Program-made: the position numbers and the translations under genes
NCBI GenBank assembly: GCA_963920575.1
Contig: OY986972.1
Location: forward strand, 15,418,502-15,482,501
DNA: 64,000 nt
Reading direction: 5' to 3'
Source of the DNA: Narthecium ossifragum
Taxonomy: Eukaryota > Streptophyta > Magnoliopsida > Dioscoreales > Nartheciaceae
In this document: piece after piece, positions 11,226-22,785 of the stretch
Layout: the number at the start of each line of letters is the position of its first letter
Position numbering within the stretch: position 1 is the first letter of the stretch
Notes under the pieces: generated by a model
Databases searched by the model: none
Told to the model about the DNA's origin: nothing
Seen by the model: the letters and a program-made list of their open reading frames with translations, nothing else

Positions 11226-12505
11226 ATGTTTAGAGTGCACTTTCATGCTCTCATTAGTTACCATATCAACAGCTTGGATACAATTGTGCGATTTCGACAT
11301 ATCAAATATCCAAAAAAGATACAAAATATTCATTCAACCTGGATACAATTGTAGGATTTCCAATATCCAAAAAGAAACAAAATATTCATTTAACTATTTC
11401 ATTCATCCGATAATACCTAATATTGACCTAGTTAGCTGGAAAGTCTGGTACCCAAAATTACTCCCATGAGAGAAAGACTTGAAAGCTAAACTTCAATAAA
11501 TGATCAGAGTTCTAGGCCCCATGCATTAAACAATAGAAACATGTAATTATTATCACCATAAAATAACTATGTAATTATGTAAGGTACACCTTTTAGACCC
11601 ATATATATATGTACCAAATGAAGCAGATGCAAGATGGTGACTTGACGTCGAGGAGCGCAGGTTAGGATCTAGACTTGATGATTCAGGCACCTATACATCG
11701 AAATTAACAATCAAGTTACCAAATAATGACTGGTAAATATTAATTTATAGGATCAATATTGCTTACAATGAACGATGTCTTCAAACTACTGCAAATTATA
11801 TTAGAAGAATTATATATATTCCAAGTACTTATATGTGAACCAAAGATCTAAAAACATAAATCCAAGAAATTAACATTCTCTAATACGAAGAGATCCTTAA
11901 CTGAAACATATCATATTTAATAGTTTATGAGGCTATTTGTACAGTAGGAGTTTCAAAAAGACTTTTAACTAGAAAATTTGCAAAATCTCAACATGGTAAA
12001 GGCACGAGAACTAAAATTAATACCAAAATCTAGGATAGGCCATGTGCAATGATTTAACAGTAGCCACATGCAATGACTGTAATGCAAGTGAAAATAGAAA
12101 AGCCTTCTGATGTGGCTTCTTCTTTATTTACTTGTTCAGATAAGCAGACATATCCAAGGGCACTTTATAATCTATACAGAGACCTCAGCAGATGTATAAA
12201 GAACCACAATGAGATGTCAAGCCAAAATAGTAGTCCTTTGGTCAACCATATTATAAGTGTTAGGACGAGTATGCCTCTAGCAGCAGTTCGCAGATCTGCA
12301 AATTAGAACCCTTCTTTATGGTTTTCAAACACCTGTGTATTAAACCAGAACACGTATTTCTGGGAAGTGAGAAGCTTGTCAGATAACTGCAACTATATAA
12401 TTGGATTCAGGACACACATAAAGACAGTACTCAGCACTGCTTGACACTATCAACTCTAGGCAATGTACCTATATTTCAGGAGCGGAAGTTTGAGAGACAG
12501 TGAGT
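11226..12505. other. AT-rich region, no feature identified
   Basis: No long open frame, element end or RNA gene was recognised. A sentence-like duplication is present at 11268-11390, where two copies of a block containing TTGGATACAATTGT...ATATCCAAAAA lie about 70 bp apart. Confidence 0.4.
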
Positions 12506-12507
12506 TC

Positions 12508-12728
12508 CTTTTGGCCCGTATCATATAAGGATAAAAGTTATTCAGGAATAAAAATTATTTTGAGTTAAGTAGTAATGATTATTTAAAAAAAAAATAGAGA
12601 AAAATAGTACGTGGAATGGGGATAACTTTTAATGAATATTTAGAAATAAAATATGAAATAAGGGAAATATTTCTTCCTTAAATCAAGATAAAAGTTATCA
12701 CATATTAAATATTTCCGTACCAAACGGC
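12508..12728. mobile_element. Probable MITE remnant
   Basis: The left edge (TTTTGGCCCGTATCATATAA, then GGATAAAAGTTAT) and the complement of the right edge (GCCGTTTGGTACGGAAATAT, then GATAACTTTTATC) form imperfect inverted repeats around an A/T-rich core of about 220 bp. No exact target duplication was resolved. The small size, AT-rich core and inverted ends fit a miniature inverted-repeat element; the superfamily is not assigned. Confidence 0.35.
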
Positions 12729-13139
12729 GCTTCATGGTAGAGCATGCAAGACATCCCTGGACCTCAATCTTTGACAGTGAAAAGCCAGTGGATTTAGATT
12801 TTCTATTCCGACAAAGCATGTCTACTGTGCATGAAATCTTAGACCATCTGCAAGTGTCTAAACATAGAAGTCCCCCAATGCACAGAGCTTCAGAGAGAAA
12901 TGCCTGGTAACAGTAAACTCCACAGGAAGTCTAGTATCTCCGCAAGATGTACACTAAAAAAATAGATACTTTGGACTCAATGAGCACATGATCTCATAGT
13001 TTAATTGATATAGCCAATATGGAACATGAGGAACAATAAGAGCCACGTACTCTTTGGGTTATTTTAGTCAAAATAATGACTAATCAATCAATGATTGACA
13101 TGTCAGTATAATAAATATGGTCGACAACCTTTCAAAAGC

Positions 13140-13440
13140 AATTGGACGATGATCTTCTCAGATAAATAAGAGATCATCGGCCAAAAGAAGAAAATTATCA
13201 TCTAAAGACGATGATCATCTTAACAGAAAGAAGTCATCGGCCACAAACGATGATGATTTAAAGATAAGAAATATATCAACTAAGGACCATGAAGATAGAT
13301 GCAGGAAGAAAATATCGGCCAAGAAGGATGATAATGCAACAATAAGAAAGCTCATCAACCGAACAGAACCTTCATCGGCCAAACCATGATATGAAGAAAC
13401 GAGGAAACAACGGAGAATGTAGGACACGCGACTTATCAAG
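13140..13440. repeat. Irregular ATCATCGGCCA motif cluster
   Basis: About five copies of (TC)ATCGGCCA and many GATGAT/ATCATC palindromic steps occur in 300 bp, directly upstream of a plausible TATA sequence (ATATAAATAG at 13497-13506). The layout resembles a promoter or LTR U3 region but no coding sequence follows. Function unknown. Confidence 0.35.
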
Positions 13441-13499
13441 AGTAAAAGATGGAAGATAACAGAAAACGTGCTGAGTGGAAGTTATCAAACTGCTCTAAT

Positions 13500-14290
13500 A
13501 TAAATAGTCTTCTTCTTTCACTGTGTAATCTCTCTCGCAAAAAACAAAACACAGAGCCTGCGCGTCTGGATTTCTTACTTTTTTTTCAAAATGTTTCATG
13601 TTCATGTAAGTTAGTTTTATTCTATAATATTATCATGTTTCTTCTACGTTTAGCTTTCCTTTTCTACATAATGTAGTCTAGATTACTGTTCTTATATAAG
13701 CAATATAATGTTAGGTTTTATGATGTTTTCTTCATCGTTTTTTTAAAGTTTTCTTTGCTGTTTTTTTTAGATTAACTTAATTAAAGAGTTTTCAAATCTT
13801 AATTTAGATTAAATTAAGCAATAGATTTAGATATAAATTTTATGTGATTTAGTAATTTAGGATGATCTTTATTGTTTTCTAGATTAAATTAATAGTTTTA
13901 GATGATTTATTATTTATAATAGATTAAATTAAGATTAATTTAGATCTAATCCTGATAATTAATTTTATTAGATTATTTAATTAGGTTCAATCCAGATTTT
14001 TTTTTAACTTGACAACTCTGTTCGAACATAGTTTGAAGGAGTTGGACTAAACCATAATCTCCTGATTCTTGAGTGTTAGGTAATTTTGACATTGATTATT
14101 TGACCGGTCAACAGTTAAATTTCCACGCTAACAGTTATCCACTAACAAGAAACCATGTTTACGCACTACCCTTAAAAATTAGAGATAACCTAGCAAATGA
14201 GTAAAGTACGTTCTAGTCAAAAGTCAAAACCGAGACAAGTAAGATCAATAGTAGATACGGGTGTAAATTTAAAAGTTAAAATGACAAGGA
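13500..14290. other. AT-rich region, nothing recognised
   Basis: T-rich then strongly AT-rich, with many TTTAGATTAAATTAA-like steps between 13760 and 13990. No gene. The right end probably contains an intron of the minus-strand CACTA gene, since a splice donor of that gene lies at 14312-14313. Confidence 0.35.
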
Positions 14291-14313
14291 ACTTAATAAA
14301 TTAATAGCAATAC

Positions 14314-14697
14314 CTGTGTTGATTGGAATGCAGTAAGAATGGTCTTGATTTGAGCTTCTAAGTCAGCTACTTTTTCAACCCTTTGCAAATCCCTTTCTTT
14401 TAGCTGCACTTCCTTTTCTTTTAGCTGAGCCTCAAGTGTTCCAACCTTTTCACGAAGGATCTCTAACTCATCATCTTGATTGGTTCCAACTTCATAAGTC
14501 ATCCTTAAGCTTTGTAATTGTCTTGGAATTGATGTGTTTTTTTGTGATGGAGTAGGACCAAGTCCAACACCACGAAAACGACCATGGTGCTCTCGTCCAA
14601 ACACCTTGGAGTAGACATCATCGTTGCTCCAACCAATATCATCCTCGGTCGAGATTGCAGTTTCTGGACACTGAGACATTCGCTCCTCAAGCTCCAC
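14314..14697 (-). pseudogene. Transposase_24-type exon with coiled coil (3' part)
   Basis: The exon is flanked on the minus strand by TATAG before GTGGAGC and by CACAG before GTATTG, giving good splice sites. It encodes VELEERM, then the family motif around YSKVFGREHHGRFRGVGLGP, followed by a Glu/Lys-rich heptad-like coiled coil (LEAQLKEKEVQLKERDLQ). Transposase_24 members normally read FEREHKGRVRGLGFGPTPS here. It continues the exons at 24.7-25.3 kb, from which it is separated by later insertions. Confidence 0.65.
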
Positions 14698-14700
14698 CTA

Positions 14701-15523
14701 TAATGTTCAAGTATCAAATTTATTCATGACATTCTTATATACTTGTCATGAATGAGACATTCTTATATACTTGTCATGAATGAGCCTTGGTCATTGAATT
14801 AAACAAATATCTTACTATTTTACTACTTGCAACATCGCTAATTGAACTCCGGTCTTTTTTTTATATGTCACTATGAACAACTTCCCTCGAGACGGCGCCA
14901 CTCCATCAACTTTTTTCTAACGAGACATTGAAATTTAACAAATAGTTACATAATATAAGAAATCATATAAATTCAAAGATGAACAATCTCAGTCGCAACA
15001 TGAGCATATGTCTTTGTCCATGCTGTATGCATCAATGATTGCTTTGATCGGCGTAGTCGATTCTTTTACACAATCAAGATTAGTAATGAAAGTTATAGCT
15101 TTAGAGTATATATACACCATTAAAAGCATGTTAATTTAGCAATATTCTCAAAAGACACCATATTCCACATATACCTCAACATTAATCATAGTTTTCAGAT
15201 ACTGAGCCCAAATAGCTACTAATAGACAGCATGGATCAACCATTAATCAAGAAGTCATTTATTAAAAAGTCACAAAGCTTTGAAACTATGGTTTGAACAA
15301 AAAGATTAATGTCCAGATAACCATAGCATAATGGCAAGTCTCAGTCCTCAAAGTGAGTCAAATTAAGTCAACATGGGCACTAAAGTAAAAAAAAAAACTT
15401 CCTTGTAGCAAACATAAGCAGCCTTTAGATAGAAAATAGAGAAGCTCTAATTCCTTGTAAGCATCTACTATGTACTCAAAAATAGTGCCAACATTTATGG
15501 CATAATGAACAAATAAAGCACCT
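14701..15523. other. Intron and intergenic part of the minus-strand CACTA, no gene
   Basis: AT-rich with no conserved frame. At 14730-14785 a 32-bp segment containing GACATTCTTATATACTTGTC is tandemly duplicated. A segment of about 28 bp around ACCATTAATCAAGAAGTCAT (15238) recurs nearly exactly at 24928, on the other side of the nested insertions. Confidence 0.4.
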
Positions 15524-15532
15524 TTATGATAA

Positions 15533-16830
15533 GGGTTTTTTACATATATATCCTCAAAAAAATTTGAAAGTACGTATTTACTCCTATATTGTTCATATTT
15601 TCATATATATCCCTCAAAAGTTTAAGTGATCACATATATGCCCCTCGGGTTACCTGCCGTGGAATCAAAGGGGGATATTCCCTAACGCCGTTAACAGCGT
15701 GGTGTCAAATTACCTTTTTGCCCCTGATACTGTTCATTGTCCCCGCCGTCATCTTCGGTGATCTTCGCAGGAGAAGATCCAAAAAATGCCACGAAAAATG
15801 TCCAAAAATACATGGAAAAACCTGGAATCAACAATGAACCTTATTTACACCAAGAAGAAGAAAAAATCGATGATTACCAAACGCTACAGTCGCTGGAAAA
15901 AAGGCGGCGGCGGTGTCTCCGGCGACCTTCGTCGGAGAAGATCCAAAAACCTCGAAAAATGCCACGACAAAAGCCCAAAAATACATGGAAAAACCCGGAA
16001 TCAACAAGGAAGCTTATCTACACCAAGAAGAAGAAAAAAATCGACGATTACCAACTCTACAGTCGTTGGAAAAAGGAGGGGTGTCATCTCCGGCGACCTT
16101 CGCCGGAGAAGATCCAAAAACTTTGAAAAATACCACGAAAAATGTCCAAAAATACATGAAAAACTCGAAATCAACAAGAAAACTTATCTACACCAAGAAG
16201 AAGGAAAAAATCGACGATTACCCAATGCTACAGTCACTGGAAAAAGGGGACGACGTCGTCTCCGATGACCTTTGCTGGAGAATATCCAAAAATCCCAAAA
16301 AATGTCACGACAAATGCCCAAAAATACATGAAAAACCTAGAATCAATAAGGAAGCTTATCTACACCAAGAAGAAGAAGAAAAATCAATGATTACCACTCA
16401 AATCTCGAAAAAATCCGACGAAAACCCCTTTTTTTCTTCTATGTTTTTGTCCGTTTCTTTCTCTCTCAACCTCCTCCTTCTAATAGCTTCTAGTGAGAAA
16501 TAGTGGGGAGAAGAAGGGGATAAGAAGGGGAAGGAGATCAGTAAACTTGGCCGGCATTTGGCCGCAAAATGGCCTATGTCGGTGGTGAAAACTGAGAATT
16601 TGCAAAAAAACACCCTAAAAAACCCATAGTTACACGAAAATCCCCATAAATTTACAAAAGCCCTCTAAAATATGATTTAAACATGGTTAAGTTACTTAAC
16701 CTCACGGGAGTTGATGGAAGGGTATATATGTGATCACTTAAACTTTTGAGGGGTATATATGAAAATATGAAAAATGTAGGGGTAAATACGTATTTTCAAT
16801 TTTTTTTGAGGATATATATGTAAAAAACCC
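15533..16830. mobile_element. Non-autonomous Mutator-like element, 1298 bp
   Basis: Both ends carry terminal inverted repeats of roughly 100 bp starting GGGTTTTTTACATATATATC, and the element is bounded by a perfect 9-bp duplication TTATGATAA (15524-15532 and 16831-16839). Long inverted repeats plus a 9-bp duplication are diagnostic of the Mutator superfamily. No transposase is present. The interior contains tandem units of about 165 bp with GC-rich segments, suggesting capture and amplification of foreign sequence as in Pack-MULEs. The right target duplication overlaps the ATAAA duplication of the neighbouring LTR by four bases, so the two elements inserted at practically the same spot. Confidence 0.9.
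15765..16390 (+). repeat. Four tandem units of about 165 bp inside the Mutator-like element
   Basis: Units begin near 15771, 15935, 16099 and 16272 with (G)GAGAAGATCCAAAAA or a variant, and contain AAAAATACATGGAAAAAC and CACCAAGAAGAAG. Each plus-strand unit is open in all three frames or nearly so, and because about 164 is not a multiple of three, the same peptide (YTKKKKKIDDYQ and RRRRSKN) reappears in successive frames. The overlapping open frames at 15737-16503 are therefore by-products of the repeat rather than genes. Confidence 0.8.
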
Positions 16831-18875
16831 TTATGATAAATGTCCCATCCCGACCCAGAAAACCCATCCGGGCTGAGACGTGAGGGTTCCTACTCTACTC
16901 AATCATCATTGACGCATTTATAATAAAATAAATACAACTAAACTAACAATTGATCTGGGTCAATATAAAATTTCTAATAAAATTCAAGATTCTGATACAA
17001 TATTTAATCCTCAAAATCCTTACAGAAGGAAATTATACATTTAAATAATTCATCAAGATCGAATGAACCCCAAGTCCTTGAACACCTCCAAAACCGACAC
17101 GCCACCATATGCCTGTCTAGTTGGGATCTACAGAAGAAGAGCTGACACTCACAAAGGAAAGAGGGAACACAACAGTGTCGCCCTCAAGCAAAGCCTGGGT
17201 GTGCACAGGGGCCCCATAATCCAACCGTATGTCCCTGAGGCCCTCAGTCATGGTCTTCCAGAAGAACTGGTCACATGCTGGGTCACGCTCAGTAAAGCAG
17301 GAAGCTAACACTGCTGACTCACCAGTAGGAAACCGGCACTGCTAGGCGGGAAACGACACCGCTGAGTAGGCACACCCTCTACTCAAGAGTCAAAGAACAC
17401 TGGACACCGGCTACACCTCGAAACCCAGCTCGAGGCCGACACGATTTCTAAACATCAATCAACAATTGCAGCCAACTAAACAGTCACCTCGAATCATCAG
17501 ATTATTAAAACAGATTAAATCCTAGACCTTGGTACCCAGCTTTGGCCCTAAGGCTAGATCCGAGCTACCCGAGAGCCTCGGATCGGCGATCAACCCATCG
17601 CCCACATCCTATCTCTATCCATCTCATGCAATCAGATGTGTGCTATGCTCATGCACTAACAGAAGTGTAAGCATGCAATAGGATGTCAGATAAAACACAA
17701 GTCCGGGCGTAGCCTATAGCTCACAAAGGGTATACATAGCATCGGTCTAAAATAAAGCAGAAGAAGTAGGCACTCAGTCCTACAAACGGGATACAACCTC
17801 AACTAAACTATCAAACAACTATGACAACAATATAATAATATTTTAATGAAAGTTGAGGGCGTATTTAAGGCCCATTTATTTTATACATCCCAGAGAAGGC
17901 ACAACTCCTTTGGTTCCACCATAAACCACACATGGGCTTAAAATAATATATATCATTCAATCTAGCTATCCGAATGATATCAAACTTGATATGCCTACTC
18001 AATGGCATACTCCGAATCACATATCCGAAAACTGGATCGATTGGATAAACGAAAATAGTTCAAAATCTATAATTTCGGTAAAATCTTCGATTTGATAAAC
18101 TAATCAACATCCTATTCAACATAACTTGGATTAAGACCAAACTTTGCAGATCTCTTCCAAAGATCATCAACATCATCCCCTCCAAAAATCAGCTCAAGTA
18201 AATAGAGAAAAAAGCACTTAAATCCTCAATTTAAACGAACTGCCCTGTTTCGGCACAAACAACCTATTTAAATCATCACAAATTCTGCCTTGCTCCAAAA
18301 ATCATTAAACCAGTTGGAAATCAAAGAAAACTCAGAGATCTACATCTTTAATGTAGAATAGCAACTGAGATAATGCACGTACAGCTTGGAAAACAAGTTA
18401 GAACACAACTGTTCTGCTAGAACAGAAAATCCGGGAAATAGATCAAGGAAAAACCCACTTAAATCCGGTTTAAATCAAACCAAAATACAATCAAGCTTCA
18501 AACAGATATTAATCATACCTAGGATAACCATCTAGCATAGATTGATCAGGAAGTTTAGCAATAAAACAACCAAGAACACCTAAACAGGCCCTAGGGTTAG
18601 AATCCTACCTTTTTAAGATAATCCTCACTTAATCCACTGTTAAACCTTGCTAATCCACCTCCTCCCTCTCCGTGGGGTGCCTCCAAGCCGCCGGGGAACG
18701 CCGGAGCTCTGTCTCACTCTCTACCTCACTCGTGACAGGAAGAAAGAAGGGAAGAAGAAGGCCGTGGGAGCAGGGGAAAAGAAAAGAAAGAAGAAGAAGA
18801 AAAAAGAAAGAAGGAGAAAGGTGGGGTATTTAAGGGGCTACTGTAGCTATAGTAGCCGGCCTGCTATAGTGGTCG

Positions 18876-19442
18876 TGGCGCAGGGTAAACGTGGAAGGTG
18901 GACCTCTCTATGGGAGAGATAACCAAACTCTCTATGGGAGAGATAACCAGATTTCTATAGAGGAAGAAACCAAAAACCCTATTTTTCTTATTCATCAAAA
19001 ACTGACTCCTTACAAACCCTAGGCCTCCTTTTATAGATTTAAGGAAAGACCAACTCAACTAAAACATGGACTCAACCCTAATCCAAGTATTAACTCAGAA
19101 TTCATTAATAAAAATAAACCCTACTCAAACTAGGACTTTGCCAAAAATAGAAACCGATAAAACTGCCATAAAAGGAAAGTTTTCACTAAAACTGTGATTT
19201 AGAGCAAAAGGAGACGGAATTTGGCGATTCGACAAGCCGTCGTGGAGAGATCTAAGATCTCCGACGATAAATGACCGGCTCGTCGACCCGGTCGTTTCGA
19301 CTGGTCATACGCCCCGATCGGACGGTCGGATCAAAAGTTATGGCCATCCAAAGACTTCAATCGTACGGATGGAATCCGAATGCGTCCGGATCGCCTTGGA
19401 AATGGATCGGACTCAGTCAAGTCCGGCCCTGGTCCTGCATCA
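18876..19442 (-). repeat. 3' LTR of the CRM-like element
   Basis: 567 bp; on the minus strand it starts TGATGCAGGACC and ends CCTGCGCCA. It contains a 25-bp direct repeat (CTCTATGGGAGAGATAACCA at 18905 and again at 18931). A purine tract complementary to 19443-19452 abuts it on the inner side. It encodes the last 36 residues of the integrase frame. Confidence 0.95.
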
Positions 19443-22400
19443 TCCTCCCCAGGTTGGAAAGGACTCGTCCTCGAGTCGGAATCATCCAAAACCCCTCTAT
19501 ATGGCACCAGATGCTTCACATTGAACGTGTCTGAAATCTGCAAGTGAGGAGGAAGCCGGACCCGGTAGGCATTATCATTAAACTTCTGGAGGACTTCACA
19601 GGGACCGATCTTTTTGTCTCCCAGCTTGGAATATTCCCCTGCCGGCAGTCTTTCTTTGGTCAAGACTACCCATACTTCATCCCCAACGTCGAAAGAGACC
19701 CGGCGTCGGTGCTGATCTGCCGCACTTTTATACCTGGCATTGGTGATCTCCAGTTGAGACTTGACCTGATCCTGGATGGTATGGAGATGCTCGATCAAGT
19801 CCTCAGCTTTCAGGTTTGGTCGACCAGGCTTGGAAATTGGAACCAGATCCAATACCCCCATAAGATTAGAGCCATATACAATTTCAAAAGGACTCAGGCC
19901 GGTCGACCGATTTTTGGACCGGTTGAAGGCGAATTCGGCTTGACTCAAAGCTGCATCCCACATCTTTGGGCGGCTTCCTACGAGGCTCCTCAAGAGATTG
20001 CCGAGGCTCCTATTGACGACCTCTGTCTAGCCATCAGTCTGGGGATGATAGGCACTGCTGAAGCTCAATTTGGTACCCAGCTTCTGCCACAAACACTTCC
20101 AAAAGTTGCTCATGAACTTGACGTCGCGATCAGAAGTGATTGACCTGGGAATCCCATGTAACCGCACCACCTCTTGGAAATATAGGTGAGCGATCCGCGC
20201 GGCATCCATCGTCTTTCGACAGGCTATGAAATGAGCCATCTTCGAAAACCTGTCGACCACCACAAAGATGGAATCCATACCGCGAGCTGTACGAGGTAGG
20301 CCAAGGACGAAGTCCATGCTGACGTCGATCCACGGCGCATCAGGGACAGGGAGAGGCAGGTAGAGTCCTGCGTTGGTGGTTGCTCCCTGAGATAACTGGC
20401 AGATATGGCATTGCTCCACGTATCTGGATACGTCTCTGGACAACTTTGGCCAATAGTAGTTGCTAGCCACAAGAGCCAGCGTCTTGTCGCGCCCAAAGTG
20501 CCCCTCGCGGTGCAGCTCCTGTAGAATCTGGCCTCATAGAGAACAGTCAGGTACACAGAGACGAAGGCCTCGGAATAGGAACCCATCCTGCACGCTGAAA
20601 TCCGTGCGTCGCCCCTGCGTGACCTCAGCATACACGCCTCCAAAAGATGGATCATCCGGATAGAGGTCTTGGAAAACATCAAAACCCACGACCTGTGCCT
20701 CCAGTGTAGTCAATAGGTTGGCGCGCCGGCTCAGTACATCAGCAACCCGGTTCTGCGTGCCCGCCAGGTGTCGAAGAGAGAAGGTGAACTCTTGCAGGTA
20801 GGCCACCCACTTGGCATGTCGCCGGTTGAGTTTGTGTTGGCCGTGGAGAAATTTGAGAGCCTCATGATCGGTGTACAGCACAAACTCCCGTTGCACCAGA
20901 TAGTGCCGCCAATGCTTCAAGGACTGCACAATAGCGTAAAATTCCAGATCATAGGTAGAATAGGTTTTGGTGGCACCTGATGAGTTCTCACTGAAGTAGG
21001 CCACGGGCCGTCCTCCCTGGCTGAGCACCCCACCGATGCCGACGCCCGACGCATCGCAGTTGACTTCAAAAATCATCTCGAAATCCGGCAGTGCAAGAAC
21101 TGGCGCCTCCTAGATCCTCCGCTTCACCAGTTGGAAGCTTTCTTCCGCGGCCTCGGTCCAGTGGAAATTCCGCCCTTTAAGACACTCGGTGATGGGGGAT
21201 GTCAACGAGCTGAAATTGTGGATGAAGCGCCGATAGAAGGAGGCCAGTCCGTGGAAGCTGCGAACATCATGGAGACTTCGCGGCGAAGGCCAGCTCCGGA
21301 TTGCCTCCACCTTGCTGGGGTCCGCGCTAATACCACCTGAAGAGACAATATAACCCAGAAAACATACCCGGTCAGTCAGGAAGGTGCACTTCTTCTGGTT
21401 GGCGAACAGCCGCTCCTGCCGCAACGCCTCGAGGACAGCCCGCAGGTGCTTCAGGTGTTCCTCCTCAGATGCACTGTATACCAGGATGTCATCGAAGTAC
21501 ACGACGACAAATCGACCCATGAAAGGTCGGAGGACTTGATGCATGAACCGCATGAAGGTGCTGGGCGCATTGGACAGGTCGAAGGGCATCACCAGCCACT
21601 CATATAGTCCATCCTGGGTCTTGAAGGCGGTCTTCCACTCGTCCCCCGGGTTGATGCGGATCTGATGGTACCCGCTCTTGAGGTCTATTTTTGAGAACAA
21701 CTTGGAACCCGCCAGTTGATCAAGCATATCGTCCAGCCTTGGTATGGGAAATCTGTATTTGATGGTGATCCGGTTGATAGCTCTGCTGTCGATGCACATC
21801 CTCCAGGAACCGTCCTTCTTGGGTACTAAGAGGGCAGGGACGGCACATGGACTGATGCTCTCCTGTACATACCCCTTCTCCATCAATTCCGCTACCTGCC
21901 TCCTCAGTTCCTCGAGCTCCTTCGGACTCATCCGGTTCGCTGGGCAATTGGGTAGACTGGCTCCAGGGGTCAAGTCGATTTGGTGCTGGATGTCCCTAAG
22001 GGGAGGCAACCCCAGGGGAAGCTCCTCAGGTAGCAGATCGGCGAACTCTGCCAGGAGGGGCCTCACAGGTTCGGGGACCTCCGCGATCATCTCCGGCTCG
22101 CCTGGCAGCAACGCATAGATGACTGGCTGCTCCTTCATTTCTTCTAGGAACTGCGACCGGGACAACATAGTTACTGCACGGCCTTGCTTGGGCTGGGGCC
22201 GCCGCTCCTCCCGTCTCGGCGCTAAGGTCAGACGTTGATCCTTGACCCGCAAGGTATACGTGTTCCTCCGCCCGTTGTGGACGACAAATCGGTCGAATTG
22301 CCAGGGACGTCCCAACAAGAGGTGGCACGCGTCCATGGTCACCACGTCACACCATACACTATCCTGATAATTGGAACCAATGGAAAAAGATACCAGGTAG

Positions 22401-22785
22401 CGTTTATCGACTTTTACCTCGCTGCCGCGTTTGAGCCACGAAAGTCGGTAGGGAAGTGGGTGGGCTTCCGTTGGCAGTTGCAGTTTGGTCACCGCGTCGT
22501 CCGCGATGACGTTCTCACAGCTTCCGCTGTCCACGATCATCTTACAGACCCGTCCGCCAATGGTGCACGTGGTTTGGAAGATGTTGGTCCGCAGCCAGGT
22601 GTCATCAACCTCCTCCTCCTTGGGTGACAGGAAGCTCTTCCGTAGGATCAGCGTCTCCTGGCCGTCCCCGTACAGGATCTCCCCTTCATCGCCATAGTCA
22701 TCGAAGACGGCCTCGGTCTGGTCCGCATGCTCCTCCGCTTCTCCCTCAATAAGCAGAGCCTTCCCTGGTCGACTGACCAGTAGAC
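19331..22785 (-). pseudogene. pol of the CRM-like element: protease, RT, RNase H, integrase
   Basis: One reading frame broken by three stops at 21110-21112 (TAG), 20534-20536 (TGA) and 20027-20029 (TAG). Domains in order: aspartic protease (IVDSGSCENVIADD, 22540-22490); reverse transcriptase with YFDD (VVVYFDDILVYS near 21500) and MPFDLSNAPSTF, where relatives have Gly for the Asp; RNase H (CDASGVGIGGVL, YTDHEALKFL); integrase zinc finger (YVEQCHICQLSQG) and core (DFVLGLP, TSDRDVKFMSNF, then YHPQTDG); and a GPY-like C-terminus (KIGPCEVLQKFNDNAYRVRLP). The frame ends inside the 3' LTR. Two stops fit CAG to TAG and one CGA to TGA, all C-to-T changes. It is inactive as it stands. Confidence 0.9.

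Noticed and set aside
15737..16503. Three overlapping plus-strand frames of 129-196 residues with repeated Lys-rich peptides
   Set aside because: They arise from tandem 165-bp units read in different phases; no single frame is favoured.
19544..20143. 199-residue plus-strand frame
   Set aside because: It is the complement of the integrase region of the CRM-like element and has no domain of its own.
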